Origin: Dechloromonas sp.
GTDB taxonomy: Bacteria > Pseudomonadota > Gammaproteobacteria > Burkholderiales > Rhodocyclaceae
Assembly (NCBI GenBank): GCA_011391255.1
Contig: JAABQV010000001.1
Span: forward strand, 248,001-312,000
Length of the DNA stretch: 64,000 nucleotides
Reading direction: 5' to 3'
Both the position numbers and the translations under genes were made by a program. Shown in pieces: positions 38,301 through 46,799 of this stretch; position 1 is the first letter of the stretch; the number at the start of each line of letters is the position of its first letter. The notes beneath the pieces were generated by a model. That model was not told where the DNA came from and did not search any database. It saw nothing but the letters and a program-made list of their open reading frames with translations.

Positions 38301-38919
38301 CGCGAATAACGCCACATTTTCACGAAGCGGTTCGCCGGTCAGTCCTGACGGCCCCTACGATGCGCTTGCGCTCGGGGTTAAGGTGACTGATAGCGATGGC
38401 CCAGTCCTGCAAGCGCTGGACATGAATCCGTCTACGACGGCGAGCGATGTGGCGTGTGTTGCTGGAGGTACGGTAACCAACTGTACGCACAAAAAAATTG
38501 GCAACACCCAAATTCGTTTTGGCCAGATGATCCTTTTCCCGGGTTATGGCTCTGAACTCGTCGATCTGGCCATGCGGATTCAGATGCTGTACTGGAATGG
38601 ATCAGCGTTTGCGATAAATGCACTCGACTCATCAACAGCGATTACCGCCACCCAGCTTGGATTCGTGGGACTGAACCCCGCCAAAGTTGCCCCGTCCGCA
38701 TCCACCCCGCTGGCTATTTCGGGTGGGACCGGGGCTCTCAAACTCAATTCATCCGGAACGATTGGTAAGGCTCAAGTCACCATCGACTTGAGCAGCATGC
38801 CTTGGCTTCTGGGTAATTCCGGCGGAACAAGCGGCTATACCAGCTCCCCTAGCGCGCCAGCGGTCTTTGGCCTTTACAAAAAATCGAACAAAGTCATTTT
38901 TTCCCGTGAGCGTTATTGA
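35365..38919 (+). CDS. mshQ: Giant MshQ-like surface protein with LamG domain
   Basis: 1184 residues. From the N-terminus: a hydrophobic helix (about 14-30), a loop, and a second, signal-peptide-like segment ending AGYAHA (about 98-119). Then comes a 120-residue Asn/Gly/Thr-rich region with repeating GNN-T-I units (about 120-245), a LamG/concanavalin-like domain (about 262-478, WRHIVLTRNE and KIYVDGVLE landmarks), and a long MshQ-type (DUF6701) C-terminal region starting HHLEIFHADGAGLTCAASTLTVRAC. MshQ is the last gene of Vibrio msh operons and is thought to be an adhesin-like or tip component; here it sits just after the major pilin. A GGAG site supports the ATG at 35365. The repeat region has AT-rich codons unlike its flanks. 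Confidence 0.85.
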   Translation: MESTGRVIAGEGTGILRLLLAFVAFFYCLPWFRRRLSTFTGSYVPTVLSAAARLIYHDSPKGAPHRLIIAYSTDIVAANANANGTGTHKPWPVHVFLVKQLAVLVTFLIAIVCAGYAHAATYTLPANIGTSPFNNCSFSSGTTYNCTGSLTFGNNDTINVTSPMTLNLATGSLSAGNNFTINNGGNNFTISAPLGSMTIGNGFIGSVNLTVGSGSINIGNNATITGNLTAGTLSLGNNTAVSGICTPSNAKCTPAPMPVPVADWRLDESVLYTGAAGEVKNSVGGGTNATAKRSANNLPISASFPGNISGKLCGGVEFNGVNYLEVAGLSSQLSGTASLSFWVKTTQFGASSSWTSPGVTGVEQGGGGNDIFWGWINSTGKMALNKGNTLGAQSTSSINDGTWRHIVLTRNESTGETKIYVDGVLESTRNSETGLVTTAFSSLGRMQNAKNLSGALDEVKIFAPVLSNAQVASIYANESSGKNWDGSARVCPVYGPHHLEIFHADGAGLTCAASTLTVRACADAACTAPYAGGVSGMLTATGAPTVNWDGTSGGATGAGFVIAAGASSVTKNVQVASVGTVVFGTSSSVSPAATNATICNFGSPSCTFTAGSAGFLFSNTATGNTFTIPPQVAGTATNTIFLRAVKSASTNAAICTPAIISQAGVGITMGYSCNNPSSCQPGSLLTVNATAVPPSGSSVSMNFDANGSSPITLNYADVGQITVNASKSITPTGGAAVTLNGGSNAFVVKPGGFVLSNIKCTTHGATTCALTLAAPGNNPAAASAAGAAFVQAGRNFSATVTATTSGGAATPNYGKETSPEGVKLTNVLVSGQGLTNNPPLANNTAFGTFASGVASGTTFSWGDVGIITLTPSVGDGDYLGAGDVTGTTSGNVGRFIPDHFTLVSSSVAPVFSYMGQPFTVNYALEARNGLDAKTSNYTGAYAPGVVFVAAENANNGTDLVARLAGSTAAWSNGSYSLSTANNATFSRSGSPVSPDGPYDALALGVKVTDSDGPVLQALDMNPSTTASDVACVAGGTVTNCTHKKIGNTQIRFGQMILFPGYGSELVDLAMRIQMLYWNGSAFAINALDSSTAITATQLGFVGLNPAKVAPSASTPLAISGGTGALKLNSSGTIGKAQVTIDLSSMPWLLGNSGGTSGYTSSPSAPAVFGLYKKSNKVIFSRERY

Positions 38920-38921
38920 GG

Positions 38922-39392
38922 ATGGAGGCTGGCCGCTGTCATCAGCAGGGTTTTACCATTGTCGAACTGATCACGGTGATGATCCTTATCGGGATTCTGG
39001 CCGCCTTCGCGGTTCCGCGACTGGGTGAAATCACTGGATTCAGCGGTGCTGGTTATGCGACAGATGTTCGCGGTGCTTTGGCGCACGCACGTCGCACCGC
39101 GGTGGCTTCGCGGCGGCATGTGTGTGTGACCGTCGCCAGCGATAGGGTTTCCCTGAGCATGGATACTGGTGACCCTGATACGGGAGCGCACCCTTCCTGC
39201 AATGCGGCGAATGTTGTCGGGCTTCCCGGTGGCGACTCGAGTGGCGTGTTGATGGCGCCTAATAATGTCACCGTGGCGTCCACTCAGGCAGCATTTTCCT
39301 TCACGCCAAAAGGTGAGGCGTCAGTGGATGTGACCATTTCCACAGGTGGGGAATCGGTCAAAGTCATAGCGCTGACGGGAGCCATCGAGTGA
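38922..39392 (+). CDS. mshC: Minor pilin, MshC-like (GspH/FimT fold)
   Basis: About 156 residues. The leader ends G, followed by FTIVELITVMILIGILAAFAVPR with Glu5, then RGALAHARRTAVASRRHVCVTV, the GspH-type segment. Such minor pilins help initiate pilus assembly. Starts at TTG 38916 (overlapping the previous stop) and ATG 38922 are possible; the ATG is given although neither has a strong ribosome site. Adjacent to three other pseudopilin genes with overlapping ends. Confidence 0.85.
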   Translation: MEAGRCHQQGFTIVELITVMILIGILAAFAVPRLGEITGFSGAGYATDVRGALAHARRTAVASRRHVCVTVASDRVSLSMDTGDPDTGAHPSCNAANVVGLPGGDSSGVLMAPNNVTVASTQAAFSFTPKGEASVDVTISTGGESVKVIALTGAIE

Positions 39393-39934
39393 GGCGCTCA
39401 TCCGGTTTCACCCTGGTCGAAATGATCGTCGCCATGGTCATCATATCGGTGGTCGTCGCCGGGCTTGTGCCCTTGGTGGGCCTGGTCAAAAACAGCGCTG
39501 ACCCGATGATCACCAAGCAGGCCGAGTCGATTGCGGAGGCGTTGATGGATGAGGTTCGCCTGGCGGGGTTTACATGGTGCGACCCGGCTGACGCCAATTT
39601 TGCGACGGCAGGCAGCGCCGCAGGGTGCGCCTCCGTGGCGGAAGGCATAGGGCCGGAGTCGGGCAACGTGCGACCCTACGACAATGTCAATGATTACAAC
39701 GTATTCTGTGCAACCCCTATGGCCACTATCACCAACATGACGGGTACGGCAGATGTGGGGCTCAATGGATTCACCGCAAAAATTTGCGTCAGCCCGTACG
39801 CACTTGATCTGAGCACGGCGGCGGGCGACATAAAAACTGCCCCTGCTCTCAAAATCGACATTACCGTTGCCAAGGGAAGCACCAGTTTTACCCTGTCAGG
39901 ATGGAGGACGCGCTATGCGCCTAACGCATCCTGA
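39389..39934 (+). CDS. mshD: Minor pilin, MshD-like (PilV/GspI type)
   Basis: 181 residues beginning with a short leader and FTLVEMIVAMVIISVVVAG, Glu5 present, followed by the segment KQAESIAEALMDEVRL, a PilV/MshD landmark. It starts with GTG overlapping the mshC stop (GTGA). Predicted priming subunit of the pilus tip. Confidence 0.85.
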   Translation: MRRSSGFTLVEMIVAMVIISVVVAGLVPLVGLVKNSADPMITKQAESIAEALMDEVRLAGFTWCDPADANFATAGSAAGCASVAEGIGPESGNVRPYDNVNDYNVFCATPMATITNMTGTADVGLNGFTAKICVSPYALDLSTAAGDIKTAPALKIDITVAKGSTSFTLSGWRTRYAPNAS

Positions 39935-40745
39935 TCGCTGTACCGGGTTCACGCTTGTGGAAATGGTGGTGGTGTTGGTGCTCATCGGTACTCTGGCCGG
40001 GCTGGGGGTGCAGTTTATAAGGCCGGCAGTGGATGCCTACGCCGCCACCATCAAACGTGCCGGCCTGGCCGAAAATGCCGATCTACTGGCGCGACGACTG
40101 GAGCGTGATCTGCACGCCGCGTTGCCCAACAGCATTCGAGTAACTGGAACTGCACTCGAGTTTATCCCCGTTGCCGGGGGCGGGCTTTATCGATCTTCGT
40201 CGAAGAGTGGCGGGGGCGGCGATGTCCTGCGTTTTGATACCGCCGATACGTCGTTTGAGGTGCTTGGCCCCGTTCCTGTGTATGCCTCCGCTCAATCGCT
40301 GGTCATCACCAATCTGGGCAGCGGATCCGGCGCCGATGCTTACTCGGGGAGTAATCGGTCCTCCATTTCATCGGCAAACGCGAGTGACACTGTTTTTAGT
40401 ACGGATGCTATGCCGCATGTGGTCAGCTTCGCATCAAAACAGTTCCTGGTGCCTTCTCCGGATTCCCGTTTTCACATTGTCGATGCGCCGGTCTCCTACG
40501 TCTGCGACACGGCAGCAAAAACTCTCAAACGCTATCAGGGTTACGGATGGAATGCAGCTCAGGCTTCTCCCCCGGTTGGTGGCACATCGGCCACGGTTTC
40601 GTCGATGATTACTGCTTGTGCCCTCAAATACAGTGCGGGTATTACCAGTCGCACGGGTTTGGTCACTGTATCCCTGACGCTGACCAATGACGCGAACGAA
40701 AGCATGGACATGCTCGTTCAAGTGAATGTTCCCAATGAGCCCTAA
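39915..40745 (+). CDS. mshO: Minor pilin, MshO-like (PilW/GspJ type)
   Basis: 276 residues. Leader with FTLVEMVVVLVLIGTLAGLG and Glu5, then LARRLERDLHAALPNSIR, the GspJ/MshO pattern, and a long beta-rich tail. The frame is open further upstream, but ATG at 39915 has a GGAGGA site six bases before it; this start lies 20 bases inside mshD. Confidence 0.85.
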   Translation: MRLTHPDRCTGFTLVEMVVVLVLIGTLAGLGVQFIRPAVDAYAATIKRAGLAENADLLARRLERDLHAALPNSIRVTGTALEFIPVAGGGLYRSSSKSGGGGDVLRFDTADTSFEVLGPVPVYASAQSLVITNLGSGSGADAYSGSNRSSISSANASDTVFSTDAMPHVVSFASKQFLVPSPDSRFHIVDAPVSYVCDTAAKTLKRYQGYGWNAAQASPPVGGTSATVSSMITACALKYSAGITSRTGLVTVSLTLTNDANESMDMLVQVNVPNEP

Positions 40746-41139
40746 ACGACAACGTGGCGCTTCGATCATCACGGCCATTTTTATCATGGTTGTCTTGGCC
40801 TACCTGGTCGGCGTCATGGCACGCTTGGTCGCAGCATCAAACATTGGTTCTGCGCAGGATGTCATGGGGGCGCAGGCACGCCAGGCGGCATTGGCTGGTC
40901 TTGATGTGGGTGTCTTCAATTGGATCAATGCAGGAACATGTACTTCGGCGCTGACCGTGGCGGAATATCAGGTTAGCGTGTCTTGCGTGTCAGGTAACGT
41001 CACCAACGATGCAAGCACCGTGCGGATTGCGAAGATCACTTCCATTGCCTGTTCGCCAGGCGGGGCATGCCCCGACGTTACAAATCCTAATCGTTTCGGT
41101 TATGTCGAACGCAAAGTGGAAGCGTCAGCGATCCGATGA
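40735..41139 (+). CDS. mshP: MshP-like pilus assembly protein
   Basis: 134 residues. A basic leader (KRQRG) precedes ASIITAIFIMVVLAYLVGVMARL: the helix and the following QARQAALAGLDVGVFNWI match MshP/PilX-like subunits, which keep the Gly cleavage site but lack Glu5 (Thr here). ATG at 40735 is given; ATG 40726 is three codons upstream. Both overlap mshO. Last gene of the first pilus block. Confidence 0.82.
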   Translation: MSPKRQRGASIITAIFIMVVLAYLVGVMARLVAASNIGSAQDVMGAQARQAALAGLDVGVFNWINAGTCTSALTVAEYQVSVSCVSGNVTNDASTVRIAKITSIACSPGGACPDVTNPNRFGYVERKVEASAIR

Positions 41140-41280
41140 CGCATGATTGACCGATCCGGATCAGGATTTGGCGGCTTGCTACCTTAGTTTAACGATTTCG
41201 AATGGCTGCAAATTGTCGTTGTAAAATATGTAGTTAGCGAATAATATTGAAGCACTTTGTACTGTGATCGGCCTTAGTTG
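41140..41280 (+). promoter_or_regulatory. AT-rich intergenic region before the second pilus block
   Basis: 141 bases separate mshP from mshI. They are clearly more AT-rich than the flanking genes and contain TAAAAT and TTGAAG elements but no single well-spaced promoter pair and no terminator. It is the only sizeable gap in the pilus locus, so an internal promoter for mshI-mshN is likely. Confidence 0.45.
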
Positions 41281-42210
41281 ATGTTTTCTTTCGCCAAGCG
41301 ACAACGTGAGCAGGGATGGCAGGCTGTTTGCCCGCGTGGTGATCGTGTCGAATTCGCCCATGTGGTGCGTACCAGCGGTAGCATGCCCGTGTTGAAACAG
41401 TGGGGTAGCGAAACCCTGAATGGCGAAGGTCTTGCTGCAATGGCCAAGGCGCGTGATCTGCATCGCTATCGCTGTACGACCTTGCTCGCTAACGGGGAAT
41501 ACCAGTTGGCGCAGGTTGAAGCGCCGGCCGTTCCCGAGAGCGAAGTCAAGGAGGCGTTGCGCTGGAAGCTGAAGGATATTGCTGATGCGCCACCGGAAAC
41601 AACAACATTTGATGTGTTGCCGATTCCGGATACCAGTTCAGGTGGTCGTCCGAATCAGGTCTTTCTCGCACTGGCGGCGAACTCGGTCGTGTCATCGATT
41701 GTTCAGCGCTTTCAGGCGGTAGATATTGGACTGGAGGCGATCGACCTTCCTGAGCTTGCCCAGCGCAATGTCGCCGAGTTGTTCGAAGATGAGAATCGCG
41801 GGTTGGCTTTCCTGGTTTTTTACGAGACTTCAGCGCTGTTGACCTTTAGCTATCGCGGCGAGTTGTTTGCCTTCCGGCGTATTGATATCGGCAGCAATCA
41901 ATTTGCCCAGGCTACGGCCGAGCGCAGAGAACAGCTTTGCGAGCGCGTGGTGCTCGAAATGCAGCGTTCGATGGATACGGTCGACCGTCAATTCAGTGCT
42001 ATTTCCTTATCCAAACTGGTGACGGCCTTACCTCCCGGCAGCGGCCTTGAAGAGCATTTCGGGAATGCACTTTATCTGCCTTTCGAGGCGATGCGACTTG
42101 ATCAAAAAATCGACTTATCGGCGTTTCCGGAACTCGCGGATCCCGAAATGCAGCGCCTGGCTTTGCAGACGATTGGTGCTGCCTTGCGTCAAGACGAGGT
42201 GGCGGAGTGA
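41281..42210 (+). CDS. mshI: MSHA biogenesis protein MshI (PilM-like)
   Basis: 309 residues, cytoplasmic. The central segments (EVKEALRWKLKDI, LEAIDLPELAQRN, then LTFSYRGELFAFRRIDIG) follow the MshI pattern, which resembles the actin-like PilM that links the alignment complex to the ATPase. ATG at 41281 is used; a TTG one codon earlier is possible. The end overlaps the next gene (GTGA). Confidence 0.85.
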   Translation: MFSFAKRQREQGWQAVCPRGDRVEFAHVVRTSGSMPVLKQWGSETLNGEGLAAMAKARDLHRYRCTTLLANGEYQLAQVEAPAVPESEVKEALRWKLKDIADAPPETTTFDVLPIPDTSSGGRPNQVFLALAANSVVSSIVQRFQAVDIGLEAIDLPELAQRNVAELFEDENRGLAFLVFYETSALLTFSYRGELFAFRRIDIGSNQFAQATAERREQLCERVVLEMQRSMDTVDRQFSAISLSKLVTALPPGSGLEEHFGNALYLPFEAMRLDQKIDLSAFPELADPEMQRLALQTIGAALRQDEVAE

Positions 42211-42899
42211 GTCGGCAGATTAATCTTTACGATGCCGCTTTCCGCAAGCAAACGGATTGGCTGTCATCGAAGAATGTGATTCTGGCGGCTTTGTTGACCA
42301 CGCTTCTGGTATCTCTCGGTGCAGGCATTGCCCGCTGGAATCTCGAAAGTCGTAGCCAGCAGGCAAAATCGATCAATATGCAATTGCTTGCTGCGCGGGC
42401 TGCGTTCTCTGAAATGACGCGCGTATTGTCGTTGCGTAAGGCGGATCCCGCGTTGGCTGCGCAAGTCGAGGCAGCTCAGGCAGGACTGAATTCGGCACAG
42501 GCTGCGCTGGGCTTGTTGCGCGGGATGACAGTTGAAGGCGCGCAACCGGTGGTCGGCGATATGATGCGAGCCTTTTCACGGGCAGCCGGCGATGGCTTGT
42601 GGTTGTCCGGCTTTACGGTGGCAGAAGGGGGGCGGCAGTTGGAGATTCGTGGAAGGATGACTGACCAGGCCTTGTTGCCGCCATATTTACGTCGCCTGGA
42701 AAGCGAGACCGTGTTTCAGGGCAAGCGTTTTTCGGCGCTTGACATGAAAGGTGGTGAGTGGATACCGCCAGCTGAACCGGGTGTTACGGTCGACCCTGCA
42801 AAAGCACCTGAAAAGAAGCAGGAACGCTGGTTCATCGAGTTTGCATTGCGCACGACCGACTTGCCGAAGAGCACACCTGAAACGGGAGCTGCGCGATGA
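42207..42899 (+). CDS. PilN-like alignment protein of the MSHA locus
   Basis: 230 residues: QINLYDAAFR at the N-terminus, a transmembrane helix (about 25-44), a helical coiled-coil section, and a periplasmic ferredoxin-like domain (GDGLWLSGFTVAEGGRQLEIRG). This is the PilN architecture; in Vibrio nomenclature it would be MshI2. GTG start overlapping mshI. Confidence 0.82.
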   Translation: MSRQINLYDAAFRKQTDWLSSKNVILAALLTTLLVSLGAGIARWNLESRSQQAKSINMQLLAARAAFSEMTRVLSLRKADPALAAQVEAAQAGLNSAQAALGLLRGMTVEGAQPVVGDMMRAFSRAAGDGLWLSGFTVAEGGRQLEIRGRMTDQALLPPYLRRLESETVFQGKRFSALDMKGGEWIPPAEPGVTVDPAKAPEKKQERWFIEFALRTTDLPKSTPETGAAR

Positions 42900-43597
42900 T
42901 TCGTCAGCGCTGGCAAGCATTGCTGGATCGTTACGATGCATTGACGCAGCGTGAGCGTGGTCTTGTCGCTGCCGCATTGGTTGGCGGTGTGCTGTTGATC
43001 GGTAATTCGTTTTTTGTTGATTTACCTCTGGCGCGCGCCAAACTCGTTGGCAAGCAAATGCTCGCTGAGCAAGGCGAGCTGGCAACTTTGCAGGCGCAAC
43101 TGGGTAGCTTGCAGCGCGACATGCGTGATCCCAATGAGGAAAACAGTCAGCGGCTGGCTTTGCTAGACAAGGAGCTGCAGGTTATTCGCGGTGCGCTGAG
43201 TGAGCATGAAAAGCTGCTTGTTTCACCACAAGATATTCCAGCCTTGCTGGAGCGGCTGCTGACGCGCCATGCTTCCTTGCGCCTGATCAGTTTGCGTACC
43301 TTGCCAACGGTGTTGGCCAATGCCCCGGAACCGGCAGCCGACGGCGATAAAAAACCGGGTGAGAAGGATAAGCAGGCTGAGCCAGTGCGCCGGGATGGTA
43401 TTGATGTCTGGAAGCATGGTGTCGAAATCCGCTTGCGGGGTAATTATGCTGATTTGACTGCCTATTTGACCGAGCTTGAGCGCTTGCCGCAACGCCTGGT
43501 ATGGGGCGAGGTGCGGTTGAAGGCGGATTATCCGAAAAGCGAACTACACTTGAAAATTTATACTTACAGCCTGGATCAAACATGGTTAAAGCTCTGA
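42896..43597 (+). CDS. mshJ: MSHA biogenesis protein MshJ (PilO-like)
   Basis: 233 residues: a short cytoplasmic N-terminus, a transmembrane helix (about 23-42), a coiled coil (about 50-105) and a periplasmic domain ending in a strand-rich part (VEIRLRGNYADLTAYLTELERL), the PilO/GspM arrangement. Overlaps the PilN-like gene by four bases and mshK by 16. Confidence 0.83.
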   Translation: MIRQRWQALLDRYDALTQRERGLVAAALVGGVLLIGNSFFVDLPLARAKLVGKQMLAEQGELATLQAQLGSLQRDMRDPNEENSQRLALLDKELQVIRGALSEHEKLLVSPQDIPALLERLLTRHASLRLISLRTLPTVLANAPEPAADGDKKPGEKDKQAEPVRRDGIDVWKHGVEIRLRGNYADLTAYLTELERLPQRLVWGEVRLKADYPKSELHLKIYTYSLDQTWLKL

Positions 43598-43953
43598 TTC
43601 TGCTGTGGGCGATAGCTTGCTTTGGTTGGGCTCACGCTCAAACCATGCGCGATCCGACGCAGCCGCCGGCAGGGTTTTCTACTGATTTTGGGCAGTCGAC
43701 CGCAACACTTGAAGATGCTGGTGCACTTAAGCCGGCGTTGAGCACGATTATTCGTCGGCATGGTGCCAAGCCGGTGGCGGTAATCAACGGAGAAACCGTG
43801 CGCCTGGGTGGCAAGATAGGCGACTGGGTGCTGGTTCGAATTGACGAGAGCGAGGTCGTGCTTAAAGGGCAGGACGGTCGTGAAACACTGACTTTGTCAC
43901 CGGATGTTGAGAAGATGCCGGTCAAAGCTGTAGCTGGCAAAAGGCTGCGCTGA
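43582..43953 (+). CDS. mshK: MSHA biogenesis protein MshK (PilP-like)
   Basis: 123 residues with a cleavable signal peptide (about 1-19, ending AHA), then RDPTQPP and a C-terminal part (GEWVRLG-like: GETVRLGGKIGDWVLVRI) seen in MshK and PilP-like proteins that connect the inner-membrane complex to the secretin. ATG at 43582 lies within mshJ; a longer frame starting at 43501 is mshJ read in another frame. Confidence 0.82.
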   Translation: MVKALILLWAIACFGWAHAQTMRDPTQPPAGFSTDFGQSTATLEDAGALKPALSTIIRRHGAKPVAVINGETVRLGGKIGDWVLVRIDESEVVLKGQDGRETLTLSPDVEKMPVKAVAGKRLR

Positions 43954-43963
43954 GGGGATGAGT

Positions 43964-45859
43964 ATGAAAAACGCGGATAAATTTTCTGTGCATCCGTTGT
44001 TCAGCGTGGTGCTGGCCAGCGCCTTGCTGGCCGGGTGTGCCGCACCATGGGTGCCCAAAGGGGAGACCTACGGCAAAATGGTCGATGGTTTTCAAAATGC
44101 GGTTGCAAACAATAAGGCCAAGGGGGCTGATGCCAATTCCCCGGCTATTAATGAAGCATTGCTGCCACCGCTCCAGATTGAGGCGCCCCGTTCGCCCCGC
44201 ACCGCTGAGCCGCGCTTTGATCTTGCGGTAAATAATGCGCAGGCTAGCCAGGTTTTCATGGCCCTGGTTTCAGGCACCCGCTACAGCATGCTACTGCCGC
44301 CCGATCTGGCGGGTAGCGTTACGGTCAACCTCAAGGATGTCACGGTAAGAGAAGTGCTGGAAACCATGCGTGACTTGTATGGCTATGATTTTAGGGTGCA
44401 GGGAACGCGCATTACCATCATTCCGAATACCTTGCAGACCCGCCTCTTTCAGGTGAGTTATCTGGCGAGCAAGCGTGGCGGGACTACCTCGACGCGCGTT
44501 TCTTCATCAGGTGGTGGCGGTCCGGTCACTGGTGCAGGGGGTTCTACGCAGAATGTCGGGCAGCAGGCAAATGTGGGTAGTAATGTCGGGCAGGAAAGCG
44601 CCAATGTATTTACCGGCGTGTTGTCGGATTTCTGGTTTGATCTGGCGCAGGCGATGACAGTTGTGCTCGGCTGTGAAACTGAAGGGGCGGGCGACCCCAG
44701 AGCGGTGACAACGGCGCCGGGGCAAGCTGGTAATGCGACGATTGCCAGTCAGTTATTGATGCAAAGAGCGGGTCGACCCAAATGTGCCGATAACAAAACT
44801 TTCATGATCAATGCGCAATCGGGTGTGGTCATGGTGCGTGCCATGCCTGCCGAGCTGCGTGAAGTGGAGCGCTTGTTGAAGGCCTTGCAGCTCAGTATTG
44901 AGCGCCAGGTAATGATTGAAGCCAAGATTATTGAGGTGCAGCTGAATGATGATTTCAGGACGGGCATTAATTGGGCGGCGTTTGATAAAGGCGGTGGGCA
45001 TCGCTGGTCAAATAACGGGAACACGGATAATTTTGCTTTTCCGGGTGGTAAGCCACTCACTACTTCATCCGTCGATTCAAATGGGAACATAACGATTAAT
45101 CCAGCCACCTTGACTGGCGCCGTGGGCGTTCTCAAGAGCTTTCCGGTTGCCGGTGCGTTGGGGCTGGCTTTTCAGACCAGTAATTTCGCTGCGCTGATCA
45201 ACTTCCTGCAAACTCAGGGCACCGTTTATGTCATGTCCAATCCGCGGATTGCCACCCTGAATAACCAGAAAGCAGTGATCAAGGTTGGTAGTGACGATTA
45301 CTTCATCACCTCGGTAACGCCACCGTCCTACAGCACGTCTACGGGTAGCTCCACGCCGACGATCAACCCGCCGACGATCAATACGCAACCTTTCTTCTCC
45401 GGTATTGCCCTTGATGTGACGCCACAGATCGACGATACCGGCATTATCACGCTGCACATTCGCCCCTCGGTGACCGATGTCTCGGAAAAGGATAAGACGA
45501 TCAATTTTGGCCAGTTGGGCACCTATACCTTGCCCTACGCGTCAACCAAGGTAAAAGAGAGCGACAGCATCGTTCGGGTACGTGACGGCATGATCGTCGC
45601 GATTGGTGGATTGATGTCAGAGGGGCAGGTGGATGGTGTCAATAAAGTGCCAGGGGCGGGCGACGTCCCGTTTTTTGGGCATTTCTTCAAGCAGACAGGC
45701 CGGGCAATGAACAAGCGCGAATTGGTCATTCTGCTGAAGCCAACCTTGATTCAGGAAGATAACGACTGGCGTCAGGATATGGAAGACACGGAAGAACGGC
45801 TGCGCGAATACGATCCGCAGCGTTTTAGTCAGCCCGTTGATATTTTCCGTCGCCAATGA
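43964..45859 (+). CDS. mshL: MSHA pilus secretin (outer-membrane pore)
   Basis: 631 residues. A lipoprotein signal with lipobox LAGC is present near residue 25, so the secretin may assemble without a separate pilotin. N-terminal periplasmic domains (VNNAQASQVFMAL...GSVTVNLKDVTVREVLETM) precede a Gly/Ser/Gln-rich loop and the secretin core (VYVMSNPRIATLNNQKAVIKVG, then DGMIVAIGGLM and VPFFGHFFKQT). The pilus crosses the outer membrane through it. ATG at 43964 is better spaced from GAGGGG than ATG 43958. Confidence 0.93.
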   Translation: MKNADKFSVHPLFSVVLASALLAGCAAPWVPKGETYGKMVDGFQNAVANNKAKGADANSPAINEALLPPLQIEAPRSPRTAEPRFDLAVNNAQASQVFMALVSGTRYSMLLPPDLAGSVTVNLKDVTVREVLETMRDLYGYDFRVQGTRITIIPNTLQTRLFQVSYLASKRGGTTSTRVSSSGGGGPVTGAGGSTQNVGQQANVGSNVGQESANVFTGVLSDFWFDLAQAMTVVLGCETEGAGDPRAVTTAPGQAGNATIASQLLMQRAGRPKCADNKTFMINAQSGVVMVRAMPAELREVERLLKALQLSIERQVMIEAKIIEVQLNDDFRTGINWAAFDKGGGHRWSNNGNTDNFAFPGGKPLTTSSVDSNGNITINPATLTGAVGVLKSFPVAGALGLAFQTSNFAALINFLQTQGTVYVMSNPRIATLNNQKAVIKVGSDDYFITSVTPPSYSTSTGSSTPTINPPTINTQPFFSGIALDVTPQIDDTGIITLHIRPSVTDVSEKDKTINFGQLGTYTLPYASTKVKESDSIVRVRDGMIVAIGGLMSEGQVDGVNKVPGAGDVPFFGHFFKQTGRAMNKRELVILLKPTLIQEDNDWRQDMEDTEERLREYDPQRFSQPVDIFRRQ

Positions 45860-46791
45860 CCAACGAGACTCTATCTGCAGCCCCCGCAGAAGCGCCGGCG
45901 CCAAAAGCCAAGCGCACTGTGCGTCGTAAAAAACGCGGCGCGGATTTGCAGGGGCCACTCTATCTGCAGCATTTCGGGCTGCGCGAGGCACCCTTTGGCA
46001 TCACCCCGGACACAGAGTTTATTTACGCCACCCGCAGCCATCAGGAGGGTCTCAACACCCTGCTGATTGCGCTGAAAAGTGGTGAGGGCTTCATCAAAAT
46101 CACTGGCGAAGTTGGTACCGGCAAGACTTTGCTCTGCCGTCGTTTGTTGCGCACTCTTGAGAGTGAGAACTGCGTAACCGCCTACCTGCCGAATCCGGGA
46201 TTGTCACCGGAAACCTTGTTGCGCTCAGTGGCCGACGAGTTTTGTCTGGAGCTGGCCGAGGGTACCGATTCCTATGTTTTGCTCAAGCGCTTGAATGAGG
46301 CGCTGCTCGATTTTGCCAAAGAGGGTAAGACCGTTGTCGTGCTGCTTGATGAATCACAGGCGATACCGATTGAGGCGTTGGAAACATTGCGCCTGCTCTC
46401 GAATCTGGAGACGGAGAAGCGCAAGTTGCTGCAAATTGTCATGTTCGGCCAGCCGGAACTCGACAGCCATCTGGCAAACCCGTTGATTCGTCAGTTGCGT
46501 CAGCGCATAGCTTTCTCATTCAAGCTGGGCGGTATGCAGCGCGATGAATTGCACCAGTATTTGACCCATCGCTTGCGCATGGCCGGGCTCGTTGCCGGGC
46601 AGTTGTTCGATGATGACGCCGTGCGTGCACTGTTTACGGCCTCGCACGGCACCCCGCGCTTGATCAATATTCTGGCCAACAAGTGCCTGTTAACTGTTTT
46701 TGGGGAAGGCGGGCAACTGGTACGTGGCAAGCACGTGCGTTCAGCGGCCAGCGATACCGAGGGCGCGCGGCGCTCATGGATCTGGTGGTGA
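45856..46791 (+). CDS. mshM: AAA ATPase MshM (ExeA/GspA-like)
   Basis: 311 residues. After a basic tail (KAKRTVRRKKRG) comes HFGLREAPFGITPD, typical of ExeA-type AAA proteins, the Walker A GEVGTGKTLLCRRLL (about 84-98), the Walker B VVLLDESQAI and the QLRQRIAFSFKLG segment. Such ATPases help secretin assembly across peptidoglycan. ATGA overlap with mshL. Confidence 0.92.
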   Translation: MTNETLSAAPAEAPAPKAKRTVRRKKRGADLQGPLYLQHFGLREAPFGITPDTEFIYATRSHQEGLNTLLIALKSGEGFIKITGEVGTGKTLLCRRLLRTLESENCVTAYLPNPGLSPETLLRSVADEFCLELAEGTDSYVLLKRLNEALLDFAKEGKTVVVLLDESQAIPIEALETLRLLSNLETEKRKLLQIVMFGQPELDSHLANPLIRQLRQRIAFSFKLGGMQRDELHQYLTHRLRMAGLVAGQLFDDDAVRALFTASHGTPRLINILANKCLLTVFGEGGQLVRGKHVRSAASDTEGARRSWIWW

Positions 46792-46799
46792 GGTAGGTC

